Positions 15,480 to 24,232 of a DNA stretch of 35,623 nucleotides are shown piece after piece. Source of the stretch: Actinomycetes bacterium (GTDB lineage Bacteria > Actinomycetota > Acidimicrobiia > Acidimicrobiales > Acidimicrobiaceae); contig JAJYNL010000003.1 in assembly GCA_021786375.1 (NCBI GenBank), positions 1 to 35,623 on the forward strand. Reading direction: 5' to 3'. The translations under genes and the position numbers were made by a program. Under the pieces are notes generated by a model. The model was not told where the DNA came from. It ran no database searches and saw nothing but the letters and a program-made list of their open reading frames with translations. Positions within the stretch are counted from its first letter, which is position 1. Each line of letters begins with the position of its first letter.

Positions 15480-17993
15480 CTAGATGCGAACGGCGTCGGC
15501 GTCGCGCACGATCTGTACGATCCGCTCTGCAAGTTGGCGCGCGAGCATGCGTGATTCGACTTCGTTTTCAAGTTCTACGAAAACCTGGGTAACCGGCTCG
15601 ACGGGATCGGGAACGATCAAATACCAGCCCTTGGCCTGGGTCACGTAGATTCCATCTATCAGGAGGGGCCCGGCTTCTCCAAGCCCTTCCAGCAAGAGGC
15701 GCATGACCATGCCCTTGGTCTCCCACGGCGTCACCACCGACTCGCTCACCACGCTGATCACGCCGATTTCGTCGGCAACCTCGGCCAGGCTCCGCCCGGT
15801 GATCGCCAGTAGGGAGAGGAGTTGGACGAAGGCGGCACATCCGTCGAATCCAGGCAGGAATGCGGGAAAGGAGAAGTCACCTTCCAGGCCGGCGGCGAGC
15901 TCGCCGCCTCGCTCGGAGGAGAGTGCCGCCTCGCTCAGGCCCGCGATACTGCGCTTGGCGAGCACAGGTTCGCCCCCGAAACGCTGGATGGCCTCGCTAG
16001 TGGCGCGCGGAGATCCTACCGGAATTACCACTCGTGCCCCCGGGTTTGCCTCGGCCACCAGCCTGCACATGAGAACCTGGAGTTCGTGGCCCGAAAGTAT
16101 TCGCCCCTTGGAGTCGACGACCTGCATGCGCTCCCCCACCGGGTCGATGGCCACACCCAACTCCGAGCGTGATGAGACCACCAGGTCTGCGAGGCGGGCG
16201 AGGTTTGCAGCCGGGAGTGACTCCACCATACGTTTGGTCGAGGAGAAGGGGTTTATCCCCAGGATGTCGCCCCCCAGCTTGGAAAGCACCCCGGGCATGA
16301 TGTGCGAGGCGACGCCAAAGCTGTAGTCCACCACAAGCTTGAAATTGCGGGCGCGGATGCGGGACACCTCGGCCTGGTCGAGCAGGGACTGGGTGTAGAA
16401 CTCCGTGTTTCGTGCGGGAAACTCGATGTCGCCGAGCTCGCCGGCCAGCACGTTCCGGAAGTCCTCGCGGGCCAGCCCTCGCTCGATCTTGCGCTGGGTG
16501 CCCTCGTCGAGGTCGACCCCACCCTCGTCTATGAAACGGATCACCACCGACTCCGGGTCGGCGGGATCCAGTCCGACCAATATGCCGCCCTTGGAAGAGG
16601 TGTTGCGCACATGGAAGCGAAGTGCCGGCACGGTTGCCACCTCGAGGTCGGCCACGTCGATCCCGACGGCATTTAGCCCGACCATGATGGCGCGCTTCAG
16701 GGTACGCGCGGCTCGCGACGAGTCGCGCGCGGTGGTGATGCGCGCGCCAGGCCGGAGGGTGGATCCGTAGGCCATGGCAAGGCGGAGGGCGAGTTCGGGG
16801 CCGATGTCGACGTTGGCGATCCCCTTGACTCCCGTGGGAGAGAATACGCTGCGCGTGCCTTTGGATTCCCACACTATCGAGGTGAGTACTGTGGCACCCG
16901 ACTGGACCGTCTTGGACGGATAGACCTTCACGCGCGACATGATCTGGGCGCCGTCACCCACGTAGCAGTCCGACCCCAGCACCACCCCGTCCTCGGTGTG
17001 GACGCTGCGCCGGATGTCGCACGACTTGCCGACGACGGTGCCGCGCACTATAGACGCCTCACCCACGTAGACATTTTCGTGCAGGATCGAGTGGTCTATC
17101 TCCACCGACTTGGATAGTCGCGAGTTGGTGCCGACCACGCTGTAGGGGCCGACCCGCGCACTGGGGCCGACGCGGCAGTTGTCGCCGATCAGCACAGGTG
17201 GCTCTAAGTGGGCGCTCGGATGTATCTCGGTGCCGGAACCCACGTAGACGCCGGTGTCGATCATGAAGCCCGGGAGCTCGATCTCCACCTTGCCTGCCAA
17301 CGCGTCGTTCTGGGCGCTCAGATAAGCCTCCAGCGTTCCCACGTCCTCCCAGTATCCCTCGCAGGTCATCGCGTGGATTGGTACGCCATCGGCAAGCATG
17401 CTCGGGAAGACGTCGTGGGAGAAGTCGAGAACCCTGCCCACCGGCATGTACGCGAAGATCTCCGGCTCGAGCACGTAGATTCCCGTGTTTACGGTGTCGG
17501 AGAAGACCTGACCCCAGGTTGGCTTCTCCAGGAAGCGAGCCACGGTCTGGTCCTCGTTGGTGGTCACGATCCCGAACTCCAGGGGGTTCTCCATCGATTT
17601 GAGCGCGATGGTCGCGGTGGCGGAACGCGAGCGATGGAACTCTAGTACCGCCGTCAGATCGATGTCCGTGAGCACGTCGCCTGAGATGACCAGAAAGGTT
17701 GAGTCGAGCATTCCGCGGCAGTTCCCCACGGAGCCAGCCGTGCCCAACGGGGAGTCCTCGTTCGAGTAGCTGATGCGTATCCCGAAGTCGGAGCCGTCAC
17801 CGAAGTAGGTGCGAATTGCGTTGGCCATGAAGGCAACGGTGATCACAGCTTCGTCGAATCCGTGCTTCTTGAGCAGGTTGAGTATGTGCTCGAGCATGGG
17901 CCGGTTGGCCACGGGCAGCATCGGCTTGGGGGCCGTGGCGGTCAACGGCCTCAGGCGCGTACCCTCGCCGCCTGCCATGATGACTGCTTTCAA
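15480..17993 (-). CDS. Nucleotidyltransferase / phosphomannomutase-like fusion protein
   Basis: An 837-residue three-part protein. Residues 1-235 are a sugar-1-phosphate nucleotidyltransferase (MAGGEGTRLRPLTATAPKPM; ENPLEFGIV; FLEKPTW). Residues ~245-370 are left-handed beta-helix hexapeptide repeats (IGDNCRVGPSARVGPYSVVG). Residues ~380-830 align with phosphoglucomutase/phosphomannomutase. Actinobacterial homologues are annotated as mannose-1-phosphate guanylyltransferases supplying GDP-mannose. The mutase part looks altered: the serine loop reads TTARDSSRAAR and the usual metal loop DGDADR is DPVGER at 617-622. Mutase activity is therefore doubtful, and a regulatory or structural role is possible. 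The start is TTG 17993, with AGGG just upstream and AGGAGGG further off. Confidence 0.88.
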   Translation of the reverse strand: MKAVIMAGGEGTRLRPLTATAPKPMLPVANRPMLEHILNLLKKHGFDEAVITVAFMANAIRTYFGDGSDFGIRISYSNEDSPLGTAGSVGNCRGMLDSTFLVISGDVLTDIDLTAVLEFHRSRSATATIALKSMENPLEFGIVTTNEDQTVARFLEKPTWGQVFSDTVNTGIYVLEPEIFAYMPVGRVLDFSHDVFPSMLADGVPIHAMTCEGYWEDVGTLEAYLSAQNDALAGKVEIELPGFMIDTGVYVGSGTEIHPSAHLEPPVLIGDNCRVGPSARVGPYSVVGTNSRLSKSVEIDHSILHENVYVGEASIVRGTVVGKSCDIRRSVHTEDGVVLGSDCYVGDGAQIMSRVKVYPSKTVQSGATVLTSIVWESKGTRSVFSPTGVKGIANVDIGPELALRLAMAYGSTLRPGARITTARDSSRAARTLKRAIMVGLNAVGIDVADLEVATVPALRFHVRNTSSKGGILVGLDPADPESVVIRFIDEGGVDLDEGTQRKIERGLAREDFRNVLAGELGDIEFPARNTEFYTQSLLDQAEVSRIRARNFKLVVDYSFGVASHIMPGVLSKLGGDILGINPFSSTKRMVESLPAANLARLADLVVSSRSELGVAIDPVGERMQVVDSKGRILSGHELQVLMCRLVAEANPGARVVIPVGSPRATSEAIQRFGGEPVLAKRSIAGLSEAALSSERGGELAAGLEGDFSFPAFLPGFDGCAAFVQLLSLLAITGRSLAEVADEIGVISVVSESVVTPWETKGMVMRLLLEGLGEAGPLLIDGIYVTQAKGWYLIVPDPVEPVTQVFVELENEVESRMLARQLAERIVQIVRDADAVRI

Positions 17994-18085
17994 TGTCCCT
18001 ATGCCCTCCTCGGGTCGCTGGAAGCGAACCTATCAACAAACTTGTCCCGCCATGGTGTGACTGCACCGGCCGACGCCATCAGCTC

Positions 18086-18715
18086 CTACTTGCCTGACAG
18101 CGCCGGGATCAGGTCACGGCGAACGTAGATGGCGGCCGCCCAGTAAAGAACCAGCGTTCCGGCCAGGGCCAGCGCAATGCCGATACCGTGCAGTACGCGG
18201 AGGTCCGGGTGAGTCTGCTCGCCCAGGAGAATCGCGGGAAGCGCGAAGAGCAGGAGCAGAGTTCCGGCCTTACCGGCCCAGATCACGTTCAACCGGTGCG
18301 ACTTCGCCTTGTACAGATAGGCGGAAATAGCGGAGATAAGGGCTTCGCGCACCAACATGACCACACCCAGCCAGAGGGGAATCCAGCCCTCCACAAGGGC
18401 CGTGATCCCCACTGCAAGGATTACCACCCGGTCGGCGGAAGGATCAATGATCTTTCCCAGCTCCGATACCTGGCCCAGGCGCCGTGCGAGGTAGCCGTCC
18501 AGGAAATCGGTGACCGAAATGAATGCAAGCACGATTGTCGCGGTAATGAAGTCCCGGCGGTCCAATGCAAAATAGAGGGACACCGGAAGGAGCAGCAGGC
18601 GCAGCAGCGTGACCAGATTGGGAATGGTCAATACGGCGTTTGTGCTCTGGTCGGGGCGCCCGGATCCAAGCGCACCCCGGTTGCTTTGACTCACATTCCC
18701 GGGCACGGCATTCAA
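18086..18715 (-). CDS. CDP-alcohol phosphatidyltransferase family protein
   Basis: A 209-residue membrane enzyme that joins a CDP-activated lipid to an alcohol during phospholipid synthesis. The full family motif D-x2-DG-x2-AR-x8-G-x3-D-x3-D is present from Asp70 to Asp95 (TDFLDGYLARRLGQ then SELGKIIDPSADR). IPNLVTLLRLLLLPVSLYFA at ~31-50 is the usual first span, and about five to six spans are predicted. It best resembles PgsA-type phosphatidylglycerophosphate synthases, but inositol-phosphate synthases of actinobacteria share the motif, so the acceptor alcohol is not certain. The first ~28 residues are polar. It lies 56 bases after the MBL gene and 92 before the nucleotidyltransferase fusion, in the same leftward run. 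Confidence 0.88.
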   Translation of the reverse strand: MNAVPGNVSQSNRGALGSGRPDQSTNAVLTIPNLVTLLRLLLLPVSLYFALDRRDFITATIVLAFISVTDFLDGYLARRLGQVSELGKIIDPSADRVVILAVGITALVEGWIPLWLGVVMLVREALISAISAYLYKAKSHRLNVIWAGKAGTLLLLFALPAILLGEQTHPDLRVLHGIGIALALAGTLVLYWAAAIYVRRDLIPALSGK

Positions 18716-18771
18716 CCTAGTGGGCGGATCCGAGCTAGCGCCGTCCGGGATCGGCCCCCCTCTGGAAGCCC

Positions 18772-19527
18772 TCAGAACTCCACCACCAATCCATCGAAGG
18801 CGGCCAGGACCTCGCCTTGGTGGCGTGACTGCACCAGCCGTGCCGCAGCCGCAGCATTTCCCGGGTACGCGACATGGGTGACCACCAGGCGCTTCGCCTC
18901 TGAACGCGTCGCAAGTTCGGCCAGCTCGCCGGCATCCAGGTGGAGCCCCGCCGGCGCGGAGTCCGGTCGTGTGAGCCAGGTCGACTCGCCTAGAAGCAGG
19001 TCAACCCCGTGAAAGAAGGAGGCAAGGGATTGGGAGGGCCCGGTGTCCGCCGTGTAAGCCATTGAGGTGCCACGCGGGTCGGTGACCTTGGCGGCAAGCG
19101 TCCCGGGGATATGCTCGGTGGAGGCGAATGTGACCTCGACCTGGCCCAGGTCGAGGCAGTCGCCCGATTCGACGGCCCGGGGAACCAGGATGCCTCCGAA
19201 GTCCTCCACCACCAGCCTCGAGATCGCTTCCAGTGTCTCGGCGGAGGCGAAAAGCGGTATCGGGTGCATTCGCGCTCCGGGCACGAAGCTCAAGTAATGG
19301 TAGAGCGAGATCAGGTCCGCCAGGTGATCATGATGGCGGTGCGATATGAAGACCCCGGATAGCTCTCCGGGCATAATGGTCCGCCCCAGATTGGAAAACG
19401 AGCCGTTGCCTATGTCGAGTAGCAGGTGCGTCCGCTCGCAGGAGACCAGATAGGAGGAGCACTGTGCGCCGGGCGCTCCGTAGGAGCCGGCGTGACCGAG
19501 AATGGAGAGCCGCACGCCCCAAAGCAT
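18772..19527 (-). CDS. MBL-fold metallo-hydrolase (RNase Z-like)
   Basis: A 251-residue soluble metallo-beta-lactamase-fold hydrolase. The zinc motif HxHxDH is SHRHHDHLADL (His63, His65, Asp67, His68). A further histidine in STEHIPGTLA, the metal-bridging Asp in AYTADTGPS, and a late His in VVTHVAYPG complete the two-metal site. The arrangement resembles the RNase Z/arylsulfatase-like branch (GHAGSYGAPGAQCSSYLV at the N-terminus), but the long exosite arm of true tRNase Z is not seen. ATG 19527 is chosen over a longer frame to 19662 because the fold begins within five residues; its ribosome site is weak. It heads the leftward run containing the lipid and GDP-sugar genes and diverges from the next gene across 86 bases. 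Confidence 0.85.
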   Translation of the reverse strand: MLWGVRLSILGHAGSYGAPGAQCSSYLVSCERTHLLLDIGNGSFSNLGRTIMPGELSGVFISHRHHDHLADLISLYHYLSFVPGARMHPIPLFASAETLEAISRLVVEDFGGILVPRAVESGDCLDLGQVEVTFASTEHIPGTLAAKVTDPRGTSMAYTADTGPSQSLASFFHGVDLLLGESTWLTRPDSAPAGLHLDAGELAELATRSEAKRLVVTHVAYPGNAAAAARLVQSRHQGEVLAAFDGLVVEF

Positions 19528-19613
19528 ATTGGGGATGCGCCATCCTGATTTGGGCGCGCCGGCGGCTACCACTCTTGACCACCGGTGGCATAATGAGGAT
19601 GGGTGGTGCAGGC

Positions 19614-20090
19614 ATGTCCAAGGCTTTGTTTGAATTCGCCATCCCGATTTTCGGGATGGCATTCCTGGCCATTGTCTCCGTGGTCAGCTGGCGAAAGCAG
19701 CGCGATCGCATGGAGTATTCGAGGCGGTTGCGCGCGGTCGAGCACAGTGCGCTTCGCGCTCAGATGGCGGCGCGCCAGTTCGCGCGGGCCAAAGGGGTGG
19801 TGATCACCGGCGTGGTCACGCTATCCGATACGGTCCTCGTTGGTTATCGACGTCCGCAGGATCCCGGTACTGTGGCCTTTCCGGGAGAGCGTGCGGGAAG
19901 CGACGGCATGATGCTTGGTACCTGGGTTGCCTGGTTGGCCAGTACCGATCAGGAGTCGCTGCAGCGCCTGGACGCCTGGTGCGCCCAGGGTAGCGAGGTG
20001 TATATTCGCGTCGACGAAGATGGGTCGGACCTGCTTTTCGTGGAGCCACTTTCTTCTAGCGAGGCGCGGCTGGCCCTGGTCCCGAACTAG
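19614..20090 (+). CDS. Single-span membrane protein of unknown function
   Basis: A 158-residue protein not recognised as any family. Residues ~5-25 (FEFAIPIFGMAFLAIVSVVS) form one membrane span, followed by a basic stretch (WRKQRDRMEYSRRLR), so the remainder should be cytoplasmic. The rest is a compact mixed alpha/beta domain (GVVITGVVTLSDTVLVGYRR; EVYIRVDEDGSDLLFVEPLS) with no catalytic motif that can be named. ATG 19614 follows GGGTGG at 19601-19606; in-frame ATGs at 19593 and 19599 are alternatives. CcdA begins 40 bases downstream, so the two may be co-transcribed. Confidence 0.7.
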   Translation: MSKALFEFAIPIFGMAFLAIVSVVSWRKQRDRMEYSRRLRAVEHSALRAQMAARQFARAKGVVITGVVTLSDTVLVGYRRPQDPGTVAFPGERAGSDGMMLGTWVAWLASTDQESLQRLDAWCAQGSEVYIRVDEDGSDLLFVEPLSSSEARLALVPN

Positions 20091-20130
20091 TCGGGATCCT
20101 TACGCGGCGTCCGGGTAGTCTGGTTGGCAA

Positions 20131-20892
20131 ATGGCGGTCGGTCTGAGCTACATCGCAGCCTTTGGCGGCGGAGTTATCTCGTTTGCCTCCCCTTGTGTCC
20201 TCCCACTCGTGCCTGCCTACCTCTCGGTGGTAACCGGCGTCGATGTCAGGCAGGACCCGGGCCAAGGGGCGACGGTGCCTATGCGCGCCGCGGTCGCCCG
20301 CACAACCCTCCTCTTCGTGGCGGGCTTCGGCCTTGTCTTCGTGCTGCTGGGGATGACCGCCTCTGCGCTCGGCCGGTCCATCTTTCGCGACCACATACTC
20401 ATCGGGCGCATAACCGGGGTCGTGGTGGTGGCCATGGGAGTTTTCATGCTGCTCTCCACTCTGGGCCGCTTCCCCGCCTTCGCCCTTGCCGAGAAGCGCT
20501 TCCACCCCCGTCTTTCACGCCTGGGTCCCTTTGCGGCGCCGGTGGCCGGTGTCGCTTTCGGATTTGGCTGGACGCCGTGTATCGGGCCGATTCTCAGTGC
20601 CATCCTCGCCATCTCTGCAAACCAGCGCACCATCGGCCAAGGTGGGCTTCTGCTCGGCTTCTACGCCGCCGGGCTGGGTGTCCCGTTCCTGGTTACCGGG
20701 CTGGCTTACAACCAGTTGCGTGGCTCGCTCTCCTTTTTGCGCCGCCATGGCAATCAGCTCTCCCTGATCGCCGGAGCCGCCCTGGTGGGCTTTGGGCTGC
20801 TGCTCGCCTTTGACAGGTTCTCCCTGGTGACAGTGGCCTTGAATGGGTTCTTCACCCGTATCGGACTGGCGCGGCTCATCTACTTGGGCTGA
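20131..20892 (+). CDS. ccdA: CcdA-type thiol-disulfide electron transporter
   Basis: A 253-residue membrane protein with six predicted spans, of the CcdA/DsbD-beta family. It carries electrons from cytoplasmic thioredoxin across the membrane to reduce extracytoplasmic thioredoxin-like proteins used in cytochrome c maturation. The two catalytic cysteines each sit in the conserved proline-rich context: Cys22 in FASPCVLPLVPAY and Cys150 in GWTPCIGPIL. Length and topology match CcdA. No resB/resC genes are adjacent. The following 240 bases (20893-21132) show no convincing gene; a 21-codon frame at 21006 lacks support. Confidence 0.9.
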   Translation: MAVGLSYIAAFGGGVISFASPCVLPLVPAYLSVVTGVDVRQDPGQGATVPMRAAVARTTLLFVAGFGLVFVLLGMTASALGRSIFRDHILIGRITGVVVVAMGVFMLLSTLGRFPAFALAEKRFHPRLSRLGPFAAPVAGVAFGFGWTPCIGPILSAILAISANQRTIGQGGLLLGFYAAGLGVPFLVTGLAYNQLRGSLSFLRRHGNQLSLIAGAALVGFGLLLAFDRFSLVTVALNGFFTRIGLARLIYLG

Positions 20893-21132
20893 GGCCCCGC
20901 GACCGGCGCTGGTGGATGTGTATGAGCGATGCCGTACCCCGCCGCATTGCCCGGCCTTGGTCCGGAAGTCGGGTGGGCGGACCTTGGGGAGACAGTCCGG
21001 GAATCATGGCGGAGTTCGACTACGCGACCGAGCCCACGCCGACCTTCCCGGTGGTTAACCTGCAGCGGTAGTGCCAGGGCATGTACCCGGTCAAGGGTTG
21101 CGGAGTTTCGCTGCTTTCCCGGAACTTCATGC

Positions 21133-22827
21133 TCAAAGGCCCGGGGTGGCCTCGTTTGGCAGTTCATCCGCAGCCGGCCTGGGTCGCGACGCGGGGGCGA
21201 CGAAAAGCACCAGGATCGCCGCAACGAAGATCACGATCTCATAGCCCAGCGTCTCCCGCAGACTTCGCACGAAGTCACGGCCCACCGCGGAATCCCCATC
21301 GGCGAGCAACAATGACATCAGCTTGGACTTAAGGGAGGCTGCGATGGGCGCCTGCTCGATCGCACCGCCGATTATCAGGCAGCTCTGGGGCAGTTTGTTC
21401 ACATCCTTCTGTGCTGTGCGATCGGCGATGCAGGTTACGAAAGCCGATTCCCCCTCGCTCACGAAGCTTTGCGGGATCGAGAGCGTCCGGAGCTGCGCGG
21501 TTACCGCAGGAAGCTCTGCCCTGGCGGCGCCACTCCCGTTAGCGGCGAAGAAAGTGAAGAAGACCAGGCTGATAAGTGCGACACCCAGCGCTCCTCCCAG
21601 CTGCTGCAGGGTGGTGATGACGCCGGAGGCCGAACCCGCCTCCTCCAACGCCACATTCTGGAGCGTCGTCACGGATGCGGGCCCGATGAACAGTCCAAGG
21701 CCGATTCCAGCCAGCGTCAGCGGCGGCACAAGTGCCTCAAGGCTCATCTGCCCGCTGACCCTCCCGAGTTCGGCTATCAGAAGCCCCATCGACCCGGCCA
21801 GGATGCCGAGGCCGAGGATCATGAGGCTGCGCGAGCCGGTGCGCGCCCGCGCGGTGAACAACGAGGCGGCCGCGGTGCCTATCGCGAAGGGGGCGCTTGC
21901 CAGGCCGGCCATCAGCGGCGAGAAGGAGTTGCCCTCCTGGAGGAAGATGGAAAGAGCGAAGAAGAAGGGAGCGAGGCCCAGGAAGACGATGAGGAAGAGC
22001 GCCGCTCCCGCTCCGAAGCCGCTCGAAGTGAGAAGGCCCTGGGAGACAAGAGCAGTTAGGCCGCGCCGCTGCCTGCGCCGCTGCAGAAGCCAGAAGGCCG
22101 CCAGCACCAGCGGCGAGGTTGCCAGCTCGGCCTTTAGCCAAACGGGCCACCCGAGCTGGTGTCCGAGGAGCAGCCCCATGACCAGCATCGCGGTGCCGGC
22201 CGCAGACAATAACCCTCCCAACAGGTCCAGCCCGGCTTTGCCGGCCTTGGTCTCCGGGAGGTTGGCGGCACCGGCAGCCAGCGCGTACACGCCGATCGGG
22301 ACGTTCACATAAAAGATGAGCCGCCAGCTGAGGTGAGCCAGGTCAGCGCGTATGAGCAGGCCGCCGATCAGCGGGCCGGCCACGGTGGCGACCCCGATCG
22401 TGGTTCCGTAGAGCCCGAATAGCCTACGGCGCGAATCTACGTCGAAGCTTGACTGGATTATGGAGATGACCTGGGGGAACATCACGCCCGCCGCCACGCC
22501 CGAGAGAATTCGGGCTGCCACCAGCATCCCTGTCGTGGTCGCCGCTCCGGCCAATCCCGAAAACGCGGCAAATGCGCCGACTCCCACCAGGAAGAGCCGG
22601 CGCCTTCCGTAGCGGTCGCCGAGCCGAGCCGCGGGCAGCAAGCTAACCGCGAAAGCCACCTGGTAGCCGGCGATGATCGACTCCAGGCCGGCGAAGCTGG
22701 AACCTAGCGAAGACTGGATGGTGGGAACCGCGACGTTTACGATGCCGACGTCCAGGAGCTGCATGAATGCCGCAGCCAGCAGCGCCGCAACTGCCTGGCC
22801 GCCCGCGGCTTTGCCCCCGTCCCTCAA
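21133..22827 (-). CDS. MFS drug exporter, DHA2 (14-span) type
   Basis: A 564-residue proton-coupled exporter. Span 1 has LLDVGIVNVAVPTIQSSLG, the DHA2 signature. LGDRYGRRRLFLVG is MFS motif A, and GPLIGGLLI is the antiporter motif C. About 14 spans are predicted. Between the last two spans lies an unusually long polar loop (roughly residues 460-540) with two cysteines (TCIADR and PQSCLI), which could form an external disulfide. TTG 22827 is chosen because AAGGGGG lies just upstream and the predicted first span then begins near residue 10; a longer frame to 22911 encodes an unlikely basic extension. It diverges from the glutamine amidotransferase gene across 122 bases. The substrate is unknown. 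Confidence 0.88.
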   Translation of the reverse strand: MRDGGKAAGGQAVAALLAAAFMQLLDVGIVNVAVPTIQSSLGSSFAGLESIIAGYQVAFAVSLLPAARLGDRYGRRRLFLVGVGAFAAFSGLAGAATTTGMLVAARILSGVAAGVMFPQVISIIQSSFDVDSRRRLFGLYGTTIGVATVAGPLIGGLLIRADLAHLSWRLIFYVNVPIGVYALAAGAANLPETKAGKAGLDLLGGLLSAAGTAMLVMGLLLGHQLGWPVWLKAELATSPLVLAAFWLLQRRRQRRGLTALVSQGLLTSSGFGAGAALFLIVFLGLAPFFFALSIFLQEGNSFSPLMAGLASAPFAIGTAAASLFTARARTGSRSLMILGLGILAGSMGLLIAELGRVSGQMSLEALVPPLTLAGIGLGLFIGPASVTTLQNVALEEAGSASGVITTLQQLGGALGVALISLVFFTFFAANGSGAARAELPAVTAQLRTLSIPQSFVSEGESAFVTCIADRTAQKDVNKLPQSCLIIGGAIEQAPIAASLKSKLMSLLLADGDSAVGRDFVRSLRETLGYEIVIFVAAILVLFVAPASRPRPAADELPNEATPGL

Positions 22828-22914
22828 CCGGTCCCCCTTCAGCAACCAGAAAGTACCACAACCGGCTCTGCTTCGTCGCGGGCGCCCGAGTCCGCAAATG
22901 CGGCGCGACAAGGG

Positions 22915-22943
22915 TGAATCGACCCTTCGTACACGAATATTCT
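22915..22943 (+). promoter_or_regulatory. Candidate promoter for a leaderless amidotransferase transcript
   Basis: A -10-like TATTCT is at 22938-22943, with a weak -35-like TGAATC at 22915-22920 spaced by 17 bases. The GTG start of the next gene is at 22950, where transcription would begin. No Shine-Dalgarno is seen, so a leaderless mRNA is inferred. Confidence 0.35.
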
Positions 22944-22949
22944 GAATGT

Positions 22950-23678
22950 GTGCAGGCGCTCTTCATTCAGCACGATCACCTCTCCCCACCCGCACTGGTC
23001 GGTGAGGCGCTAGGGGGCCTGGGTTACGAGATCAACGAGTTCCTCGTTGTGCCCGAGGAGAAGTTCCACAGCCCCAACGTCCACGTCGAACTGCCCGACT
23101 ACCGGGACTACGACCTGCTGGTGCCAATGGGTGCCCCGTGGTCGGTCTACGACACCGCGAGGATCGGGAACTGGGTATTCGATGAGCTGGCCTACCTTCG
23201 TGGCGCACTGAGCCAGGGTGTTGCGGTGCTCGGCATCTGCTTCGGCGGGCAACTGCTTGCCAAGGCCAACGGCGGGGAGGTGGTCCGCTCCCCCGCTCCC
23301 GAGATAGGTTGGCATGTGATCCACTCCGACGAGCCCGACGCAATACCGTCGGGACCGTGGTTCCAGTGGCATTACGACCGCGTGGTCCCTCCGCCAAGTG
23401 CCAGTGTCGTGGCGCGCAACGCCGCGGCGGTGCAGGCCTTTAGGATCGGACGCTCGCTCGGCTTGCAGTTCCACCCGGAGATCGACCCGCCTTCATTACT
23501 GGGATGGCTCGACAATGGCGGGCGCGAGGAGGCCAGCGAGGCCGGTCTCGACCCCGACCTGATGCTTGGGCACACCGAAGCAGAATTGCCGTCAGCACGC
23601 CTAAGGACCAGGAGGCTGATCGAGTCATTTCATCGCGAGGTGGTATCGCCCGGACGCGCGAACCGGGCGAGAACCTGA
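22950..23678 (+). CDS. Class I glutamine amidotransferase
   Basis: A 242-residue GATase1-fold protein. The catalytic triad is visible: Cys97 in the nucleophile elbow LGICFGGQLLA, and His175 and Glu177 in LGLQFHPEI. These enzymes release ammonia from glutamine, usually for a partner synthetase, but many stand-alone members act as gamma-glutamyl hydrolases or have unknown substrates. The family resembles the GMP-synthase-like GATase group. No synthase domain is attached. The GTG 22950 start lacks a ribosome site; the frame remains open upstream, but the fold (ALFIQHDH) begins right here. Its neighbours include a glutamine-synthetase-like ligase, so handling of a gamma-glutamyl compound is a plausible guess only. 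Confidence 0.87.
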   Translation: MQALFIQHDHLSPPALVGEALGGLGYEINEFLVVPEEKFHSPNVHVELPDYRDYDLLVPMGAPWSVYDTARIGNWVFDELAYLRGALSQGVAVLGICFGGQLLAKANGGEVVRSPAPEIGWHVIHSDEPDAIPSGPWFQWHYDRVVPPPSASVVARNAAAVQAFRIGRSLGLQFHPEIDPPSLLGWLDNGGREEASEAGLDPDLMLGHTEAELPSARLRTRRLIESFHREVVSPGRANRART

Positions 23679-23784
23679 GTCAGCCCGCCCCCGGGGTGGC
23701 AAGGGGATCCCCAGGCGACCTATCATGCCTAACCGGTGGTCGGGCGGCCATTCCAGCCTGTTCAAATCAATCAAGGAGCCGAAC

Positions 23785-24192
23785 GTGCCATCTCGGCAAT
23801 CGGACAACGAGCTCAAGGTGCTCGCGACAGCGAACGCCCTGATCGAAGCCTTCGGCAACCATCGCAGGGACGAGTATTTTTCGTTCTTCGCCCCGGAGGC
23901 CCTCTTCATCTTCCATAGTTCGGACAAGGTGTTCCAGGTGCGCCACGAGTACGAGAAAGAGTGGCTCGAGTGGGAGGAGGCCGGGTTGCGCTTCGTGGCG
24001 TGCGTCTCGATTGACCAGCGGGTCACCCAACTTGGCCCGAAGGTATTCCTCTTCACGCACCGCTGCCGGACCACGGTCGAACGAGGCGGCGGTATCGAGC
24101 AGCTCGACGAGCGGGAGTCCATCGTCTTTAGGATTGGCACCGACGGCACCTGCTTGGCGGTGCACGAGCACCTTTCGCCCTTTCCCGCTTAA
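23785..24192 (+). CDS. SnoaL/NTF2-like small protein
   Basis: A 135-residue protein with the cone-shaped NTF2-like/SnoaL pattern: an N-terminal helix pair (LKVLATANALIEAFGNHRRD), then EYFSFFAPEALFIF, a central helix, and several strands ending VFLFTHRCRTTVERGG and ESIVFRIGTDGTCLAVHEHL. Family members include polyketide cyclases, isomerases and many proteins of unknown role; no specific catalytic residues can be assigned. GTG 23785 is chosen because AAGGAG is at 23773-23778 with ideal spacing, although the frame opens at 23725. It is convergent with the P450 gene, with only 40 bases between stops. Confidence 0.72.
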   Translation: MPSRQSDNELKVLATANALIEAFGNHRRDEYFSFFAPEALFIFHSSDKVFQVRHEYEKEWLEWEEAGLRFVACVSIDQRVTQLGPKVFLFTHRCRTTVERGGGIEQLDERESIVFRIGTDGTCLAVHEHLSPFPA

Positions 24193-24232
24193 CGGTTGCT
24201 GGCCAGGTCCACCGGGATCACCATGGCGCGAT

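Noticed and set aside
21323-22312. A 329-codon frame antisense to the DHA2 exporter
   Set aside because: Low-complexity Ala/Pro/Arg composition and no domain; the exporter frame is clear.
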